A stretch of 15,056 nt of DNA from Candidatus Saccharimonadota bacterium (GCA_905371715.1 CAJPLV010000016.1:1-15056), one strand, 5' to 3'; counted from the first letter of the stretch, positions 7,284-14,041 are shown. Notes: generated from the sequence alone by a model not told the origin. Numbers and translations: made by a program.

Positions 7284-7478
7284 ATGGCAGACGATGATAC
7301 AGCGTCGGTAAAACGCGTGTTGTCAGACGACAACGCATCGCTTGAAGATAAGCTGAAAGCAATTGAACAAATGGTACAGCAAGCGCAGGCAGAGGCTGAC
7401 GCAAAAGCAAAAACCGCAGGGGAAATTGCCGCGCCCGTTGATCCGGCTGATCTGACGATGTGCATTGGCTGCCAATAA
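7284..7478 (+). CDS. Small protein ending in CxxCQ, resembling a detached NrdA redox tail
   Basis: 64 residues, with no known domain I can name. Acidic N-terminus (MADDDTAS), a predicted charged helix about 19-48 (LEDKLKAIEQMVQQAQAEAD), a short Ala/Pro linker, then PVDPADLTMCIGCQ at the very C-terminus (C60, C63, Q64). Many class I NrdA proteins end in a flexible linker and a cysteine tail of the type CP-x-DP-x5-CxxCQ (my recollection of the family, not searched). The spacing PVDP-x5-CxxCQ here fits it, while the NrdA of this window lacks such a tail. I infer a trans-acting electron shuttle for NrdA. Strong AGGGGG Shine-Dalgarno 5 nt before ATG supports real translation. Alternatives: a small metal-binding or thiol protein unrelated to NrdA. 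Confidence 0.8.
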   Translation: MADDDTASVKRVLSDDNASLEDKLKAIEQMVQQAQAEADAKAKTAGEIAAPVDPADLTMCIGCQ

Positions 7479-7484
7479 GTAGCG

Positions 7485-7505
7485 TTTGATTTTGGCGTAA
7501 TCAAA
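7485..7505 (+). repeat. AT-rich stem-loop after the 7284 gene
   Basis: TTTGATT, 7-nt loop, AATCAAA. It sits 7 nt after the stop codon. No U-run follows, so it is at best a weak terminator or 3' end structure. Confidence 0.3.
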
Positions 7506-7564
7506 AATTACCTTTTGCGATAGTTGACAGAGGCAATTTTTGTTATTTAGCGTCTATAATATCC

Positions 7565-7590
7565 TTGCTACGCTACATGTAGCGTAGCAA
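7565..7590 (+). promoter_or_regulatory. Perfect 26-bp palindrome upstream of pyrG (operator candidate)
   Basis: Thirteen-base arms with no spacer, centred on ACATGT; core CGCTACATGTAGCG. Its right arm covers the -35 region of the pyrG promoter and a second TATAAT (7555-7560) lies just to its left. The central 16 bases match all six strongly conserved positions of the NrdR consensus, and nine bases (ACGCTACAT) are identical to the nrdA downstream box. Likely a dimeric repressor site; could also form an RNA hairpin with a CATG loop if transcription begins at the upstream -10. Confidence 0.6.
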
Positions 7591-7600
7591 ATAAGAACCA

Positions 7601-7609
7601 TGCTATAAT
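7601..7609 (+). promoter_or_regulatory. pyrG extended -10 promoter
   Basis: TGCTATAAT, then 8 nt to the ATG at 7618. The extended TGn motif may compensate for the lack of a consensus -35, whose place is taken by the palindrome. Transcription would begin at or just before ATG 7618. Confidence 0.6.
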
Positions 7610-7617
7610 AAAATTCC

Positions 7618-9222
7618 ATGGAGATAACAGATCACATGGATAAACAGACAAAATTTATTTTCGTTACCGGCGGCGTTCTTTCGGGGGTAGGAAAGGGAAT
7701 TACCGCGGCGAGCATCGGTGCAGTACTCAAAGCCAAGGGCTTGTCGGTTTCGATTCAAAAGTGCGACCCGTATCTCAATGTCGATGCGGGTCTTTTGAAT
7801 CCGGCGGAGCACGGCGAGTGTTTTGTTACTAAAGACGGCGCTGAAACCGATCTTGATTTGGGGCACTACGAACGATTTCTTGATATTGAATTAACGCAGC
7901 AGAATGCAACATTAGCGGGACGCTTATTGTCAAATCTGATCGCCGACGAGCGCGCCGGCAAGTTCGGCGGCAAAACCGTGCAATTGATTCCGCACTTAAC
8001 CGGTGCGATCCAACAGGCGATTATAACAGCCGCTAAAGGCAGCGACGTTCATATCGTTGAGATTGGCGGCACCGTAGGCGACTACGAGGGTCTGAGTTTC
8101 ATTGAAGCAATCCGCGAATTTGCCCACAAAGTCGGCAAAAAACGCTGCTTATATGCGCACGTTGTGTATGTACCGTTTATCGGTACAAGCAAGGAGTTTA
8201 AGAGTAAACCGGCGCAAAATGCCCTGAATGATTTGCGCGGCTTCGGTATCGTGCCGGAAATTGTAATTGTGCGCAGCGACAAGCCGGCGCCAGCTTCAAT
8301 CGCGCGTAAAATCGCATTATTTGGCGGTGTCGACGAAGCGGGCGTGCTGATGTTGCCAAACGTGGACAGTGTATTCAAAATTCCAGCGCGTATTGCCGAA
8401 AGTTCGCTCATGACAATTCTTAATACATTTACCTGTAATGTAGCGCCGCCGCAGTTGGACGCGTGGGCAGATTTAGCGTTGCGGCAAAACAAAACACACC
8501 GCGAAAGCGTGATTGTCGGGCTCGTTGCAAAATATATGGATAACGAAGATACGTATTTATCAGTGACGGAAGCATTGCGCGCTGCTGCTTGGGCGGAAAA
8601 TGTCGGGCTGACAATTAAATGGATTAATGCCGAGACGGCGACGAAACGCGATTTCGCAAATGTTGATGCATTGCTCGTGCCGGGGGGCTTTGGTGTGCGC
8701 GGCGTTGATGGCAAGATTGCAGCAGCAACCTATGCGCTTGAAAACAATACGCCATCTTTAGGGATTTGCTTAGGGCTGCAGACAGCAGTGATCGCGGCAG
8801 CGCGGCGCGCAGGGCTAGCGGATGCGCATAGCACGGAATTTGATCCCGCAACGACACACGACGTCGTCTATATCATGCCCGGGCAAGAAGGTAAGGAGTC
8901 GACAGGCGGTACGTTGCGGCTTGGCAATTATCCAGCAGTATTTACGGCGCGGTCAAAAGTTGCAGAACTGTATCAGAATGATCATGCGACTGAACGCCAT
9001 CGTCATCGCTACGAAGTGAATCAGTACTATTTGCCGCAAATTAAAGCGGGCGGCGTCGTTGTCAGTGGTATGTCTCCTGATGGCTCGCTCGTAGAGTTTG
9101 TCGAAGCGCCGGCATGCGACTTCTTTGTTGCTACGCAAGCGCATCCGGAATTTCGTTCGCGCCCAATGCGCCCGCACCCGCTATTTACAGGGCTTATTCG
9201 TGCTGCTATTGACAAAAAATAA
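7618..9222 (+). CDS. pyrG: CTP synthase
   Basis: Converts UTP to CTP with ATP and glutamine; 534 residues, the usual length. Amidoligase domain with FVTGGVLSGVGKGITAAS near the N-terminus, QKCDPYLNVDAG and HGECFVTKDGAETDLDLGHY for UTP/ATP-Mg binding. C-terminal class I glutaminase domain with nucleophile C384 in GICLGLQ and H509/E511 in AHPEF. Two in-frame starts are possible: 7618 (leaderless with the -10 at 7604) or 7636 (MDKQTKFIF, which lines up better with typical CTP synthase N-termini and has GGAG 12 nt upstream). I take 7618 because the -10 spacing matches other genes here. It follows the nrd block and feeds pyrimidine supply. Confidence 0.96.
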   Translation: MEITDHMDKQTKFIFVTGGVLSGVGKGITAASIGAVLKAKGLSVSIQKCDPYLNVDAGLLNPAEHGECFVTKDGAETDLDLGHYERFLDIELTQQNATLAGRLLSNLIADERAGKFGGKTVQLIPHLTGAIQQAIITAAKGSDVHIVEIGGTVGDYEGLSFIEAIREFAHKVGKKRCLYAHVVYVPFIGTSKEFKSKPAQNALNDLRGFGIVPEIVIVRSDKPAPASIARKIALFGGVDEAGVLMLPNVDSVFKIPARIAESSLMTILNTFTCNVAPPQLDAWADLALRQNKTHRESVIVGLVAKYMDNEDTYLSVTEALRAAAWAENVGLTIKWINAETATKRDFANVDALLVPGGFGVRGVDGKIAAATYALENNTPSLGICLGLQTAVIAAARRAGLADAHSTEFDPATTHDVVYIMPGQEGKESTGGTLRLGNYPAVFTARSKVAELYQNDHATERHRHRYEVNQYYLPQIKAGGVVVSGMSPDGSLVEFVEAPACDFFVATQAHPEFRSRPMRPHPLFTGLIRAAIDKK

Positions 9223-9228
9223 TGCTTA

Positions 9229-9237
9229 TGCTAATAT
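9229..9237 (+). promoter_or_regulatory. Extended -10 of the 55-residue ORF
   Basis: TGCTAATAT, beginning 7 nt after the pyrG stop, then 6 nt to ATG 9244. Same leaderless spacing as at argS and rpsO. Confidence 0.45.
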
Positions 9238-9243
9238 AAAACC

Positions 9244-9411
9244 ATGGCAGAAGAAAAACAAACACCAGAAGTCAGGTCTGTCGACGATATGATGTCTCGG
9301 GAAGACACCCTTATGTTGCGTGCTATTTTGCGTGATCGCAACTCGCGCGGCATCATGCCAGTGTCGGTGTATCGTCCGGCAGACTACGAAGACGGCGAAG
9401 TACTCGGGTAG
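9244..9411 (+). CDS. Small hypothetical protein, 55 residues
   Basis: Open frame from ATG 9244 to TAG 9409-9411, encoding MAEEKQTPEVRSVDDMMSRE, then DTLMLRAILRDRNSRGIMPV and ending VYRPADYEDGEVLG. Not recognised. It looks like a soluble charged helix followed by a short extended C-terminus; no Cys, no signal peptide. Evidence for reality is contextual: an extended -10 at leaderless distance in front, an intrinsic terminator 18 nt behind, and good codon usage like its neighbours. It falls below usual ORF length cut-offs and could easily be missed. Function unknown; it may be read with pyrG since no terminator separates them. Confidence 0.65.
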   Translation: MAEEKQTPEVRSVDDMMSREDTLMLRAILRDRNSRGIMPVSVYRPADYEDGEVLG

Positions 9412-9428
9412 TTACCGCCGCCAAAGAG

Positions 9429-9460
9429 AGCGTTCGTGATTCGTTCCCGAGCGCTTTTTG
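9429..9460 (+). terminator. Rho-independent terminator
   Basis: AGCGTTCG and CGAGCGCT form an 8-bp stem (one G-U pair) with an 11-nt loop, followed by TTTTT. It ends pyrG and the 55-residue ORF transcript only a few bases before the argS promoter. Confidence 0.75.
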
Positions 9461-9464
9461 TATC

Positions 9465-9473
9465 TGTTATAAT
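9465..9473 (+). promoter_or_regulatory. argS extended -10 promoter
   Basis: TGTTATAAT, then 7 nt (AGAACAC), then ATG 9481. No -35: that place is occupied by the preceding terminator. The position rules out the longer in-frame start at 9436, which lies inside the terminator stem. Confidence 0.6.
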
Positions 9474-9480
9474 AGAACAC

Positions 9481-11121
9481 ATGAATGATATACTGCCATG
9501 TATTGCGAAAATAATCAAAAAACAGTTTAATCAAGATATTCCTGTTGAATGCAGCCGTCCCGACCCGAAATTTGGCGATTTGGCAACAAATGTTGCACTG
9601 CAGCTTGCTAAGCCGCTTGGTAAAAATCCGCGTGATATCGCCGAAACAATCGCCGGAAAGCTGCGCGAAAATGAGAATATTGCTGATGTCGCGGTGGCAG
9701 GGCCGGGATTTATCAATATACGATTGAGTGATACGGCTGTATTGCAATCCCTATATGATAAACCGCACACGCACCGAGCGGGTAAAGTGGCGGTGATTGA
9801 GACCAATTGCCCGAATCCGTTCAAAGCCATGCACATCGGGCACGCCCTCAATTCGACGCTGGCGGACACCATGGCGAACCTGCTGGCGGTCAGCGGCGCG
9901 GCGGTGCACCGAGTCAGTTATCACGGCGATGTCGGCACCCACGTTGGCAAAAGTATGTGGGCGATTTTGCGGGCGATCGATCGTGACCCAGCGAAACTAG
10001 ACGAAATTCCGCCGGAAAAGCGCAACGAATTTATGAGCCGCATGTACGTCGAGGGTTCGAAGGCTGCCAAAGAATCGCCAGCAGCGCGGGCGGAAATCGA
10101 TGAATTAGCCAAGCAATCGTTCATTTTGGATGATCCGATTTATAAGCAAGTTTACGAAACCTGCAAGCAGTGGAGCTATGACGAAATCGACGCCAACGTG
10201 GCGCGGCTGGGCAATGTGCCGATTGAGCGGCGCTACGCCGAGAGCGAAACCGAAGAGCTGGGCAAGGCGCTGATAATCGAAAAAACGCCCGGAGTATTCA
10301 AAAAATCCGACGGCGCCTACATTTTCGAGGGCAGCAAATACGGCTCGTTCGACAACATTTTCATCGGTTCGCACGGCAATGGTTTGTACGGCGCGCACGA
10401 CATGGGCTTGATTCAACTGAAACACCAGGATTTCCCGAACCTCGACCTGTCGGTGACGGTTAATGGCGAGGAGCAAGCGGCGTATTTTCGCGGGGTGATT
10501 GCTGCCAGTGAATTAGCCATCCCTGAACTCAAGGGCAAATTATTCAACTACGCCACTGGTTTGGTGAAATTGAGCACCGGCAAAATGAGCTCGCGCACTG
10601 GCGAAGTGGTGACAATTGAGTGGTTGTTCAACGAATTTGCCAAGGCGATCGCGGCGCACGGCGGCAACGCTTCCGAGGAAATCGTGGCGGGCGCGCTGCG
10701 CTACCAATTCCTGAAAGTAAAAATTGGCGGCGATGTGATTTTTGACATCAACGACGCGGTGAGCTTGACGGGTAATACCGGAAGCTATCTGCAGTACGCT
10801 CACGCTCGGGCGCGGCGCGTTCTTGAAAAGAGCGCGCAAACGCCAGTATTTCCGCAGGCAATATACGATGAAGACCGTGCGCTTATCCGCAAGCTTAGCG
10901 AATATCGCGAGATTGTTGAGCAGGCGGCGCAGGGGCTGGAACCGCATCATATTTGCACCTATCTCTTTGAGTTGGCGCAGGAATTTAACCGCTACTACGA
11001 ACATCATCAGGTGATTGGCAGCGACAAAGAAGCGCATCGCATCGCTATCGTTGCTCTCTATGCTGACATTTTGAAAGCCGGATTGGCAATTCTTGGTATC
11101 AGCGCGCCAGACGAGATGTAG
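9481..11121 (+). CDS. argS: Arginyl-tRNA synthetase
   Basis: Class I aminoacyl-tRNA synthetase charging tRNA-Arg; 546 residues. N-terminal Add-1-type domain (about 1-85), then the Rossmann catalytic core with NCPNPFKAMHIGH (HIGH motif H118-H121), the arginine/ATP-site stretch YHGDVGTHVGKSMW, and the KMSKS-type loop KMSSRTGE starting at K368. The C-terminal DALR-type anticodon-binding domain begins around SYLQYAHARARRVLEK and ends in GISAPDEM, as usual for ArgRS. Start at 9481 fixed by the -10 spacing. It seems a single-gene unit with its own promoter; about 50 nt separate it from the mscL-like gene. Confidence 0.97.
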   Translation: MNDILPCIAKIIKKQFNQDIPVECSRPDPKFGDLATNVALQLAKPLGKNPRDIAETIAGKLRENENIADVAVAGPGFINIRLSDTAVLQSLYDKPHTHRAGKVAVIETNCPNPFKAMHIGHALNSTLADTMANLLAVSGAAVHRVSYHGDVGTHVGKSMWAILRAIDRDPAKLDEIPPEKRNEFMSRMYVEGSKAAKESPAARAEIDELAKQSFILDDPIYKQVYETCKQWSYDEIDANVARLGNVPIERRYAESETEELGKALIIEKTPGVFKKSDGAYIFEGSKYGSFDNIFIGSHGNGLYGAHDMGLIQLKHQDFPNLDLSVTVNGEEQAAYFRGVIAASELAIPELKGKLFNYATGLVKLSTGKMSSRTGEVVTIEWLFNEFAKAIAAHGGNASEEIVAGALRYQFLKVKIGGDVIFDINDAVSLTGNTGSYLQYAHARARRVLEKSAQTPVFPQAIYDEDRALIRKLSEYREIVEQAAQGLEPHHICTYLFELAQEFNRYYEHHQVIGSDKEAHRIAIVALYADILKAGLAILGISAPDEM

Positions 11122-11172
11122 TATTGATATATGTGGTGCGTTTAGTTAAATTATGGCAAAAGGAGATCGGCT

Positions 11173-11583
11173 ATGGCAGCAGCCAAAAAATCAGCAAAAA
11201 AACCGACAGCAAAGAAAATAGTTGAAGAGACAGAACTAAAAGCGGCTGATGTCATAAAAAAGAGTCATCTAGCGGGGTTTGCAACGTTTATCCGCGAGCA
11301 GGGCGTAGTCGGGCTAGCGGTTGGTTTGGCGATCGGCGCAGCTGCTGGCGACACGGTGAAAAAACTCGTACAAGCGTTTATTGATCCGCTCGTGCAGTTA
11401 ATCGTCGGTTCGCAGGCAGGATTGCAAGCCGCCTCGTTCACTGTGAAGTTTGGTAATCGGCAAGGTGTATTTCTCTACGGGGCGTTTGTTAGCTCGCTTA
11501 TCACGCTACTCGCGACAGCACTGGTCGTTTACCTTATCGTCCACTTGTTGCATTTAGATAAATTAGATAAGGCAAAAGAATAA
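11173..11583 (+). CDS. mscL: MscL-family large-conductance mechanosensitive channel
   Basis: 136 residues, the normal MscL length. A Lys/Ala-rich N-terminal extension (MAAAKKSAKKPTAKK) precedes the typical amphipathic start GFATFIREQGVVGLAVGLAI; TM1 is about 46-66 with the Gly/Ala packing pattern (GLAVGLAIGAAAGDTVKKLV), then a short periplasmic loop and TM2 about 103-126 (GAFVSSLITLLATALVVYLI). The C-terminal cytoplasmic helix is short (HLDKLDKAKE). The channel would release solutes on osmotic downshock. AGGAGA lies 6 nt before the ATG, so this gene, unlike its neighbours, uses a Shine-Dalgarno. The basic tail is unusual and could bind lipid or nucleic acid. Confidence 0.87.
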   Translation: MAAAKKSAKKPTAKKIVEETELKAADVIKKSHLAGFATFIREQGVVGLAVGLAIGAAAGDTVKKLVQAFIDPLVQLIVGSQAGLQAASFTVKFGNRQGVFLYGAFVSSLITLLATALVVYLIVHLLHLDKLDKAKE

Positions 11584-11606
11584 TCACAACCGTCTATATC
11601 AACGAT

Positions 11607-11632
11607 CCAGTGCTACATTGACGCAGCGCTGG
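11607..11632 (+). repeat. Inverted repeat around the rpsO -35
   Basis: CCAGTGCT and AGCGCTGG, 8-bp arms with one G-T mismatch-type pair and a 10-nt loop that carries the rpsO -35 (TTGACG). No U-run follows. Could end mscL transcripts inefficiently or be an operator. Confidence 0.35.
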
Positions 11633-11646
11633 AAGCCTGATATAAT
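11618..11646 (+). promoter_or_regulatory. rpsO promoter
   Basis: TTGACG (11618-11623), 17-nt spacer, TATAAT (11641-11646) preceded by TGA as an extended -10. Eight nt then lead to the ATG at 11655. This is the best promoter in the window, and it implies a leaderless rpsO mRNA. Confidence 0.72.
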
Positions 11647-11654
11647 CAAAACCT

Positions 11655-11921
11655 ATGATATCAAAGGATAACAAAGCGAAAGCGATTGCTTTGACTCAGG
11701 TCAACAAAAACGACGTCGGCAGCCCGCAGGCGCAGATCTCGATTTTGACGGCTCGTATCAAAGAGGTGACTGAACACCTAAAATCCAACAAGCACGACCA
11801 CATGGCGCGCCGCGGATTGATTCAGATGGTAGGTAAGCGCAAGCGCCTGCTGAAATACCTTGAGCATACGAACTTTGACGCGTACAAAACAACGCTTGAA
11901 ACCTTAGGCTTGCGCAAATAA
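11655..11921 (+). CDS. rpsO: 30S ribosomal protein uS15
   Basis: 88 residues, the standard S15 length. Conserved stretches include GSPQAQISILTARI (22-35), the RNA-binding HLKSNKHDHMARRGL (41-55) and KRKRLLKYLEH (61-71). S15 binds 16S rRNA helices 20-22 early in 30S assembly. There is no Shine-Dalgarno; the -10 ends 8 nt before the ATG. The E. coli gene is autoregulated by a pseudoknot in its leader, which cannot exist here if the mRNA begins at the ATG. A strong terminator follows, and pnp, the usual neighbour, is absent. Confidence 0.97.
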   Translation: MISKDNKAKAIALTQVNKNDVGSPQAQISILTARIKEVTEHLKSNKHDHMARRGLIQMVGKRKRLLKYLEHTNFDAYKTTLETLGLRK

Positions 11922-11932
11922 TTTACGCAAGC
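11908..11932 (+). repeat. Stem-loop over the rpsO stop codon
   Basis: GCTTGCG and CGCAAGC pair perfectly (7 bp) with an 11-nt loop that holds the TAA. It sits just before the main terminator and may protect the 3' end or form part of a tandem terminator. Confidence 0.4.
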
Positions 11933-11936
11933 TGCA

Positions 11937-11972
11937 AAACTCCCTAGTGGAAGAGCGAGCTAGGGAGTTTTT
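11937..11972 (+). terminator. Rho-independent terminator of rpsO
   Basis: AAACTCCCTAG and CTAGGGAGTTT form an 11-bp perfect stem with a 12-nt loop; TTTTT follows. Symmetric A and T runs mean it could also work on the minus strand. Confidence 0.88.
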
Positions 11973-12120
11973 ATATTACTATCGAGATTCTCGAGTTTAT
12001 CAGCATAACAAATGTATTTTAATGGCATAGATAGAGTATGTAACAGTCAACAAAATGCATGTCACTAGAGTAAGAAATCTACAAAAGATAGCCGGTCAAG
12101 CTTGGTCGCACTGCACGATA

Positions 12121-12150
12121 TTGTATTAAGTTTATAGTATACTATATATA
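12121..12150 (+). promoter_or_regulatory. Promoter of the pilin gene
   Basis: TTGTAT (12121-12126), 18-nt spacer, TATATA (12145-12150); start near 12157 gives a leader of about 29 nt with an AGGAG. TTTATAG (12131-12137) and CTATAAA (12158-12164) form an inverted repeat around the -10. The 210 nt between the rpsO terminator and the pilin gene hold nothing else I can support. Confidence 0.4.
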
Positions 12151-12185
12151 GGTATGTCTATAAACCGTCGAGGAGATCACATATC

Positions 12186-12620
12186 ATGAAGTATATCCGT
12201 ACTGTTTTTGGTCTAATTGCTGCTGGGGTAGTGAGTATTATAAACGCTACGCATACGACAGCCATTGGCGGTATCGCCAATGGTGCGCTCTCTGCGCGCG
12301 GCTCAGACCAGCCGGCAAATTTGTTTGGCGATACTGGCGTATTCGCGCAAATTAGCAGTATTTTATTGTTTATAATCGGTGCTGTCGCTGTTATCATGCT
12401 GATCATTGGCGGTCTGCGCTATGTTGTCTCGGGCGGCGACGCGTCAAAAGTACAAGATGCCAAGAACACGATTTTATACGCGCTCGTTGGTATCGTCGTA
12501 GCAATTTTGGCGTACGCGGCGGTTAATTTCGTCATCGGCAGTTTCATACCAAGCGCAACAAACCTAACTGGCGGCACCGGAGGCGGCGCTACCGGCCCGT
12601 ACGGCGCATCTACTCGCTAG
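12186..12620 (+). CDS. T4SS-type (TrbC/VirB2-like) pilin or two-TM membrane protein
   Basis: 144 residues. N-terminal signal-peptide-like segment (1 to about 26, MKYIRTVFGLIAAGVVSI), then a short soluble part, TM1 about 58-82 (LLFIIGAVAVIMLIIGGLRY), a small loop with SGGDASKVQDAKN, TM2 about 97-119 and a Gly/Thr-rich tail (GGTGGGATGPYGAS). Signal plus two TMs joined by GGD-x-(K/Q)-x-A-K is the layout of the T4SS_pilin family, frequent in CPR genomes, where it may form surface filaments or DNA-uptake structures. AGGAG lies about 10 nt upstream of the ATG. No other secretion genes are in the window, so its role is open. Its last codons overlap the end of the convergent gene by 11 bp. Confidence 0.78.
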   Translation: MKYIRTVFGLIAAGVVSIINATHTTAIGGIANGALSARGSDQPANLFGDTGVFAQISSILLFIIGAVAVIMLIIGGLRYVVSGGDASKVQDAKNTILYALVGIVVAILAYAAVNFVIGSFIPSATNLTGGTGGGATGPYGASTR

Positions 12621-14001
12621 CCTTCAGCAGCGTAAACTCAGCTGAATTGGCAATAACCGGCTTCCAACCGCTTTGGCGCAGCTCTTTCGCAAACACCGTA
12701 TCCGCCGGAATCGCGGCGCAGACAATGTGGAACCGCGCAAATTCGCGTTGGCGAAATGACGCGTCGCGCACGACACGATAGTAATTATCCATTAATTTCA
12801 CACCGCCGTATTGCCAGCTCGGCATTCGCCCGTCAATATACACTTTTTGCCGCGGCGCGCGCCATATAAGATAACCGCCGATATTATAATCGTTGTATAA
12901 ATTACCATGACTACATACGCCAGTTTGCAACGACTGCGCAATTTCACGCGGATACCGCGATTCCGCCGCCACACGCACGAGCATGAAATCGCGCCAAAGC
13001 AAATAACCTCCAAAGCTAACGATGATAAGCGCGAGCGCTATCATCAACGGACGAATCGCCTGCAGGCGTTCACGAATATGCGCCCAGGGCAATGGCACAA
13101 CCGCCATCATATGTACGACATCCGCAACCGTAAATACAACAAGAATAGGCACATTGCGTACGCTCATCACTGTTCCAATAATCAAAAGCATAGGGAAGGC
13201 AAGCACTGTTCGCCATACCGAGCGCGTATAACAATAACGGCACGTTGCCCATACCGCTGCTAGCAGCGCAACTTCAATACTAAACGCCAGCGACTGCCAT
13301 TCACTAATCCGCCCATGCAGAGAACTATCGCCAAGTGTACGTATAATTTCAACGTAAATCGCCGCTCCATAGGGCGTCACTGCCGTCGCAAGTACACTCA
13401 CAGCCATAATTACCGCCAACCGCCACGATGGACGCGCAACGAGCCGGTATACAATGTACGCAAGCCCAACGATGAATCCGCCGTGTAAGTTTGCCCACAC
13501 TAGCATTAAAAAGGGAATAAGCCAGTGCGTACGTCGCGATGCTCGGAATAATTCATATAATACCGCGGCACACAGCACTGTCCATGTAATCGCGCGTACG
13601 CCCGCAAACGGCAAACACGCAATAGCCCCAACGAGCACAATTATCGACAACCGGCACCGCCGCGCCACTAGCCAAAACGCTAGCGTCCACATCGCAGCAT
13701 AGAGCAGCGCTACGAGCACATGACCGCCAAAATGGTACACCGCCGCAAGCACCATATCGCTGAGCCATTCATGATTAATCCACGGAAAATGCTGCGCCGA
13801 AAACGTAAAAATATCATGCGTAGGGATACCGTGCGCCCAATAATACCGTCCTGACGCCAAATGCCAGCCAAAATCCGGGTCAATGATTCCGAGCCCGCAC
13901 ACGAAGAATAGTGCGAACGCCGTTCCATACATAAACCACGCCGGTAGGATATAAAGGCGCAGCCACCAGGGGAATTTTGTCATTTTTTTATGGTGATTCA
14001 T
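12610..14001 (-). CDS. Polytopic membrane protein, GT-C glycosyltransferase-like
   Basis: About 463 residues with some ten hydrophobic helices. After the first TM comes DPDFGWHLASGRYYWAHG and then PWINHEWLSD: an aspartate in the first outer loop followed by a conserved trp-rich loop is the pattern of GT-C enzymes (PMT/ArnT-like, lipid-linked sugar donor). Other marks are WANLHGGFIVGL mid-protein and a soluble C-terminus with YNDYNIGGYLIW and KVYIDGRMPSW, seen in a widespread uncharacterised bacterial group. I infer a surface glycan or lipid glycosylation role; donor and acceptor unknown. A longer frame starts at GTG 14022, inside the tRNA terminator, so I reject that; ATG 14001 and ATG 13983 (MTKFPWW) are both possible and neither has a Shine-Dalgarno. 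Its 3' end overlaps the pilin gene tail-to-tail. Confidence 0.8.
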   Translation of the reverse strand: MNHHKKMTKFPWWLRLYILPAWFMYGTAFALFFVCGLGIIDPDFGWHLASGRYYWAHGIPTHDIFTFSAQHFPWINHEWLSDMVLAAVYHFGGHVLVALLYAAMWTLAFWLVARRCRLSIIVLVGAIACLPFAGVRAITWTVLCAAVLYELFRASRRTHWLIPFLMLVWANLHGGFIVGLAYIVYRLVARPSWRLAVIMAVSVLATAVTPYGAAIYVEIIRTLGDSSLHGRISEWQSLAFSIEVALLAAVWATCRYCYTRSVWRTVLAFPMLLIIGTVMSVRNVPILVVFTVADVVHMMAVVPLPWAHIRERLQAIRPLMIALALIIVSFGGYLLWRDFMLVRVAAESRYPREIAQSLQTGVCSHGNLYNDYNIGGYLIWRAPRQKVYIDGRMPSWQYGGVKLMDNYYRVVRDASFRQREFARFHIVCAAIPADTVFAKELRQSGWKPVIANSAEFTLLKASE

Positions 14002-14007
14002 GATATA
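14002..14007 (-). promoter_or_regulatory. Possible -10 of the GT-C-like gene
   Basis: Minus strand TATATC directly after the U-run of the tRNA terminator. If used, transcription would start near 13995 and favour the ATG at 13983 with a leader of about 12 nt. No -35 seen. Confidence 0.3.
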
Positions 14008-14041
14008 AAAAACGAGTAACACTGATTAACATTGGTTACTC
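14007..14041 (-). terminator. Rho-independent terminator after tRNA-Ser
   Basis: On the minus strand GAGTAAC, a 14-nt loop, GTTACTC, then G and TTTTTT. It begins 9 nt after the tRNA 3' end. Confidence 0.8.

Noticed and set aside
7524..7560. TTGACA (7524-7529) with TATAAT (7555-7560) as a pyrG promoter
   Set aside because: Spacer of 25 nt is too long for a normal sigma-70 promoter; the TATAAT alone remains possible as a secondary start.
8082..8714. 210-codon minus-strand open frame inside pyrG
   Set aside because: Antisense shadow of a highly conserved gene, with no start signal and no recognisable protein features.
9841..10260. GC-rich middle of argS (some 60-base blocks near 70% GC) as a possible recombined segment
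   Set aside because: Later parts of the same gene and parts of pyrG reach 55-60%, and motifs are continuous; without codon statistics against a genome background this is not convincing.
12139..12154. NrdR-like core CTATATATAG upstream of the pilin gene
   Set aside because: The core fits but the outer bases (ATA...GTA) do not and there is no second box; an AT-rich -10 region easily gives this by chance.
14007..14022. Upstream GTG start at 14022 for the GT-C-like gene
   Set aside because: The extra codons lie inside the tRNA-Ser terminator stem and U-run.
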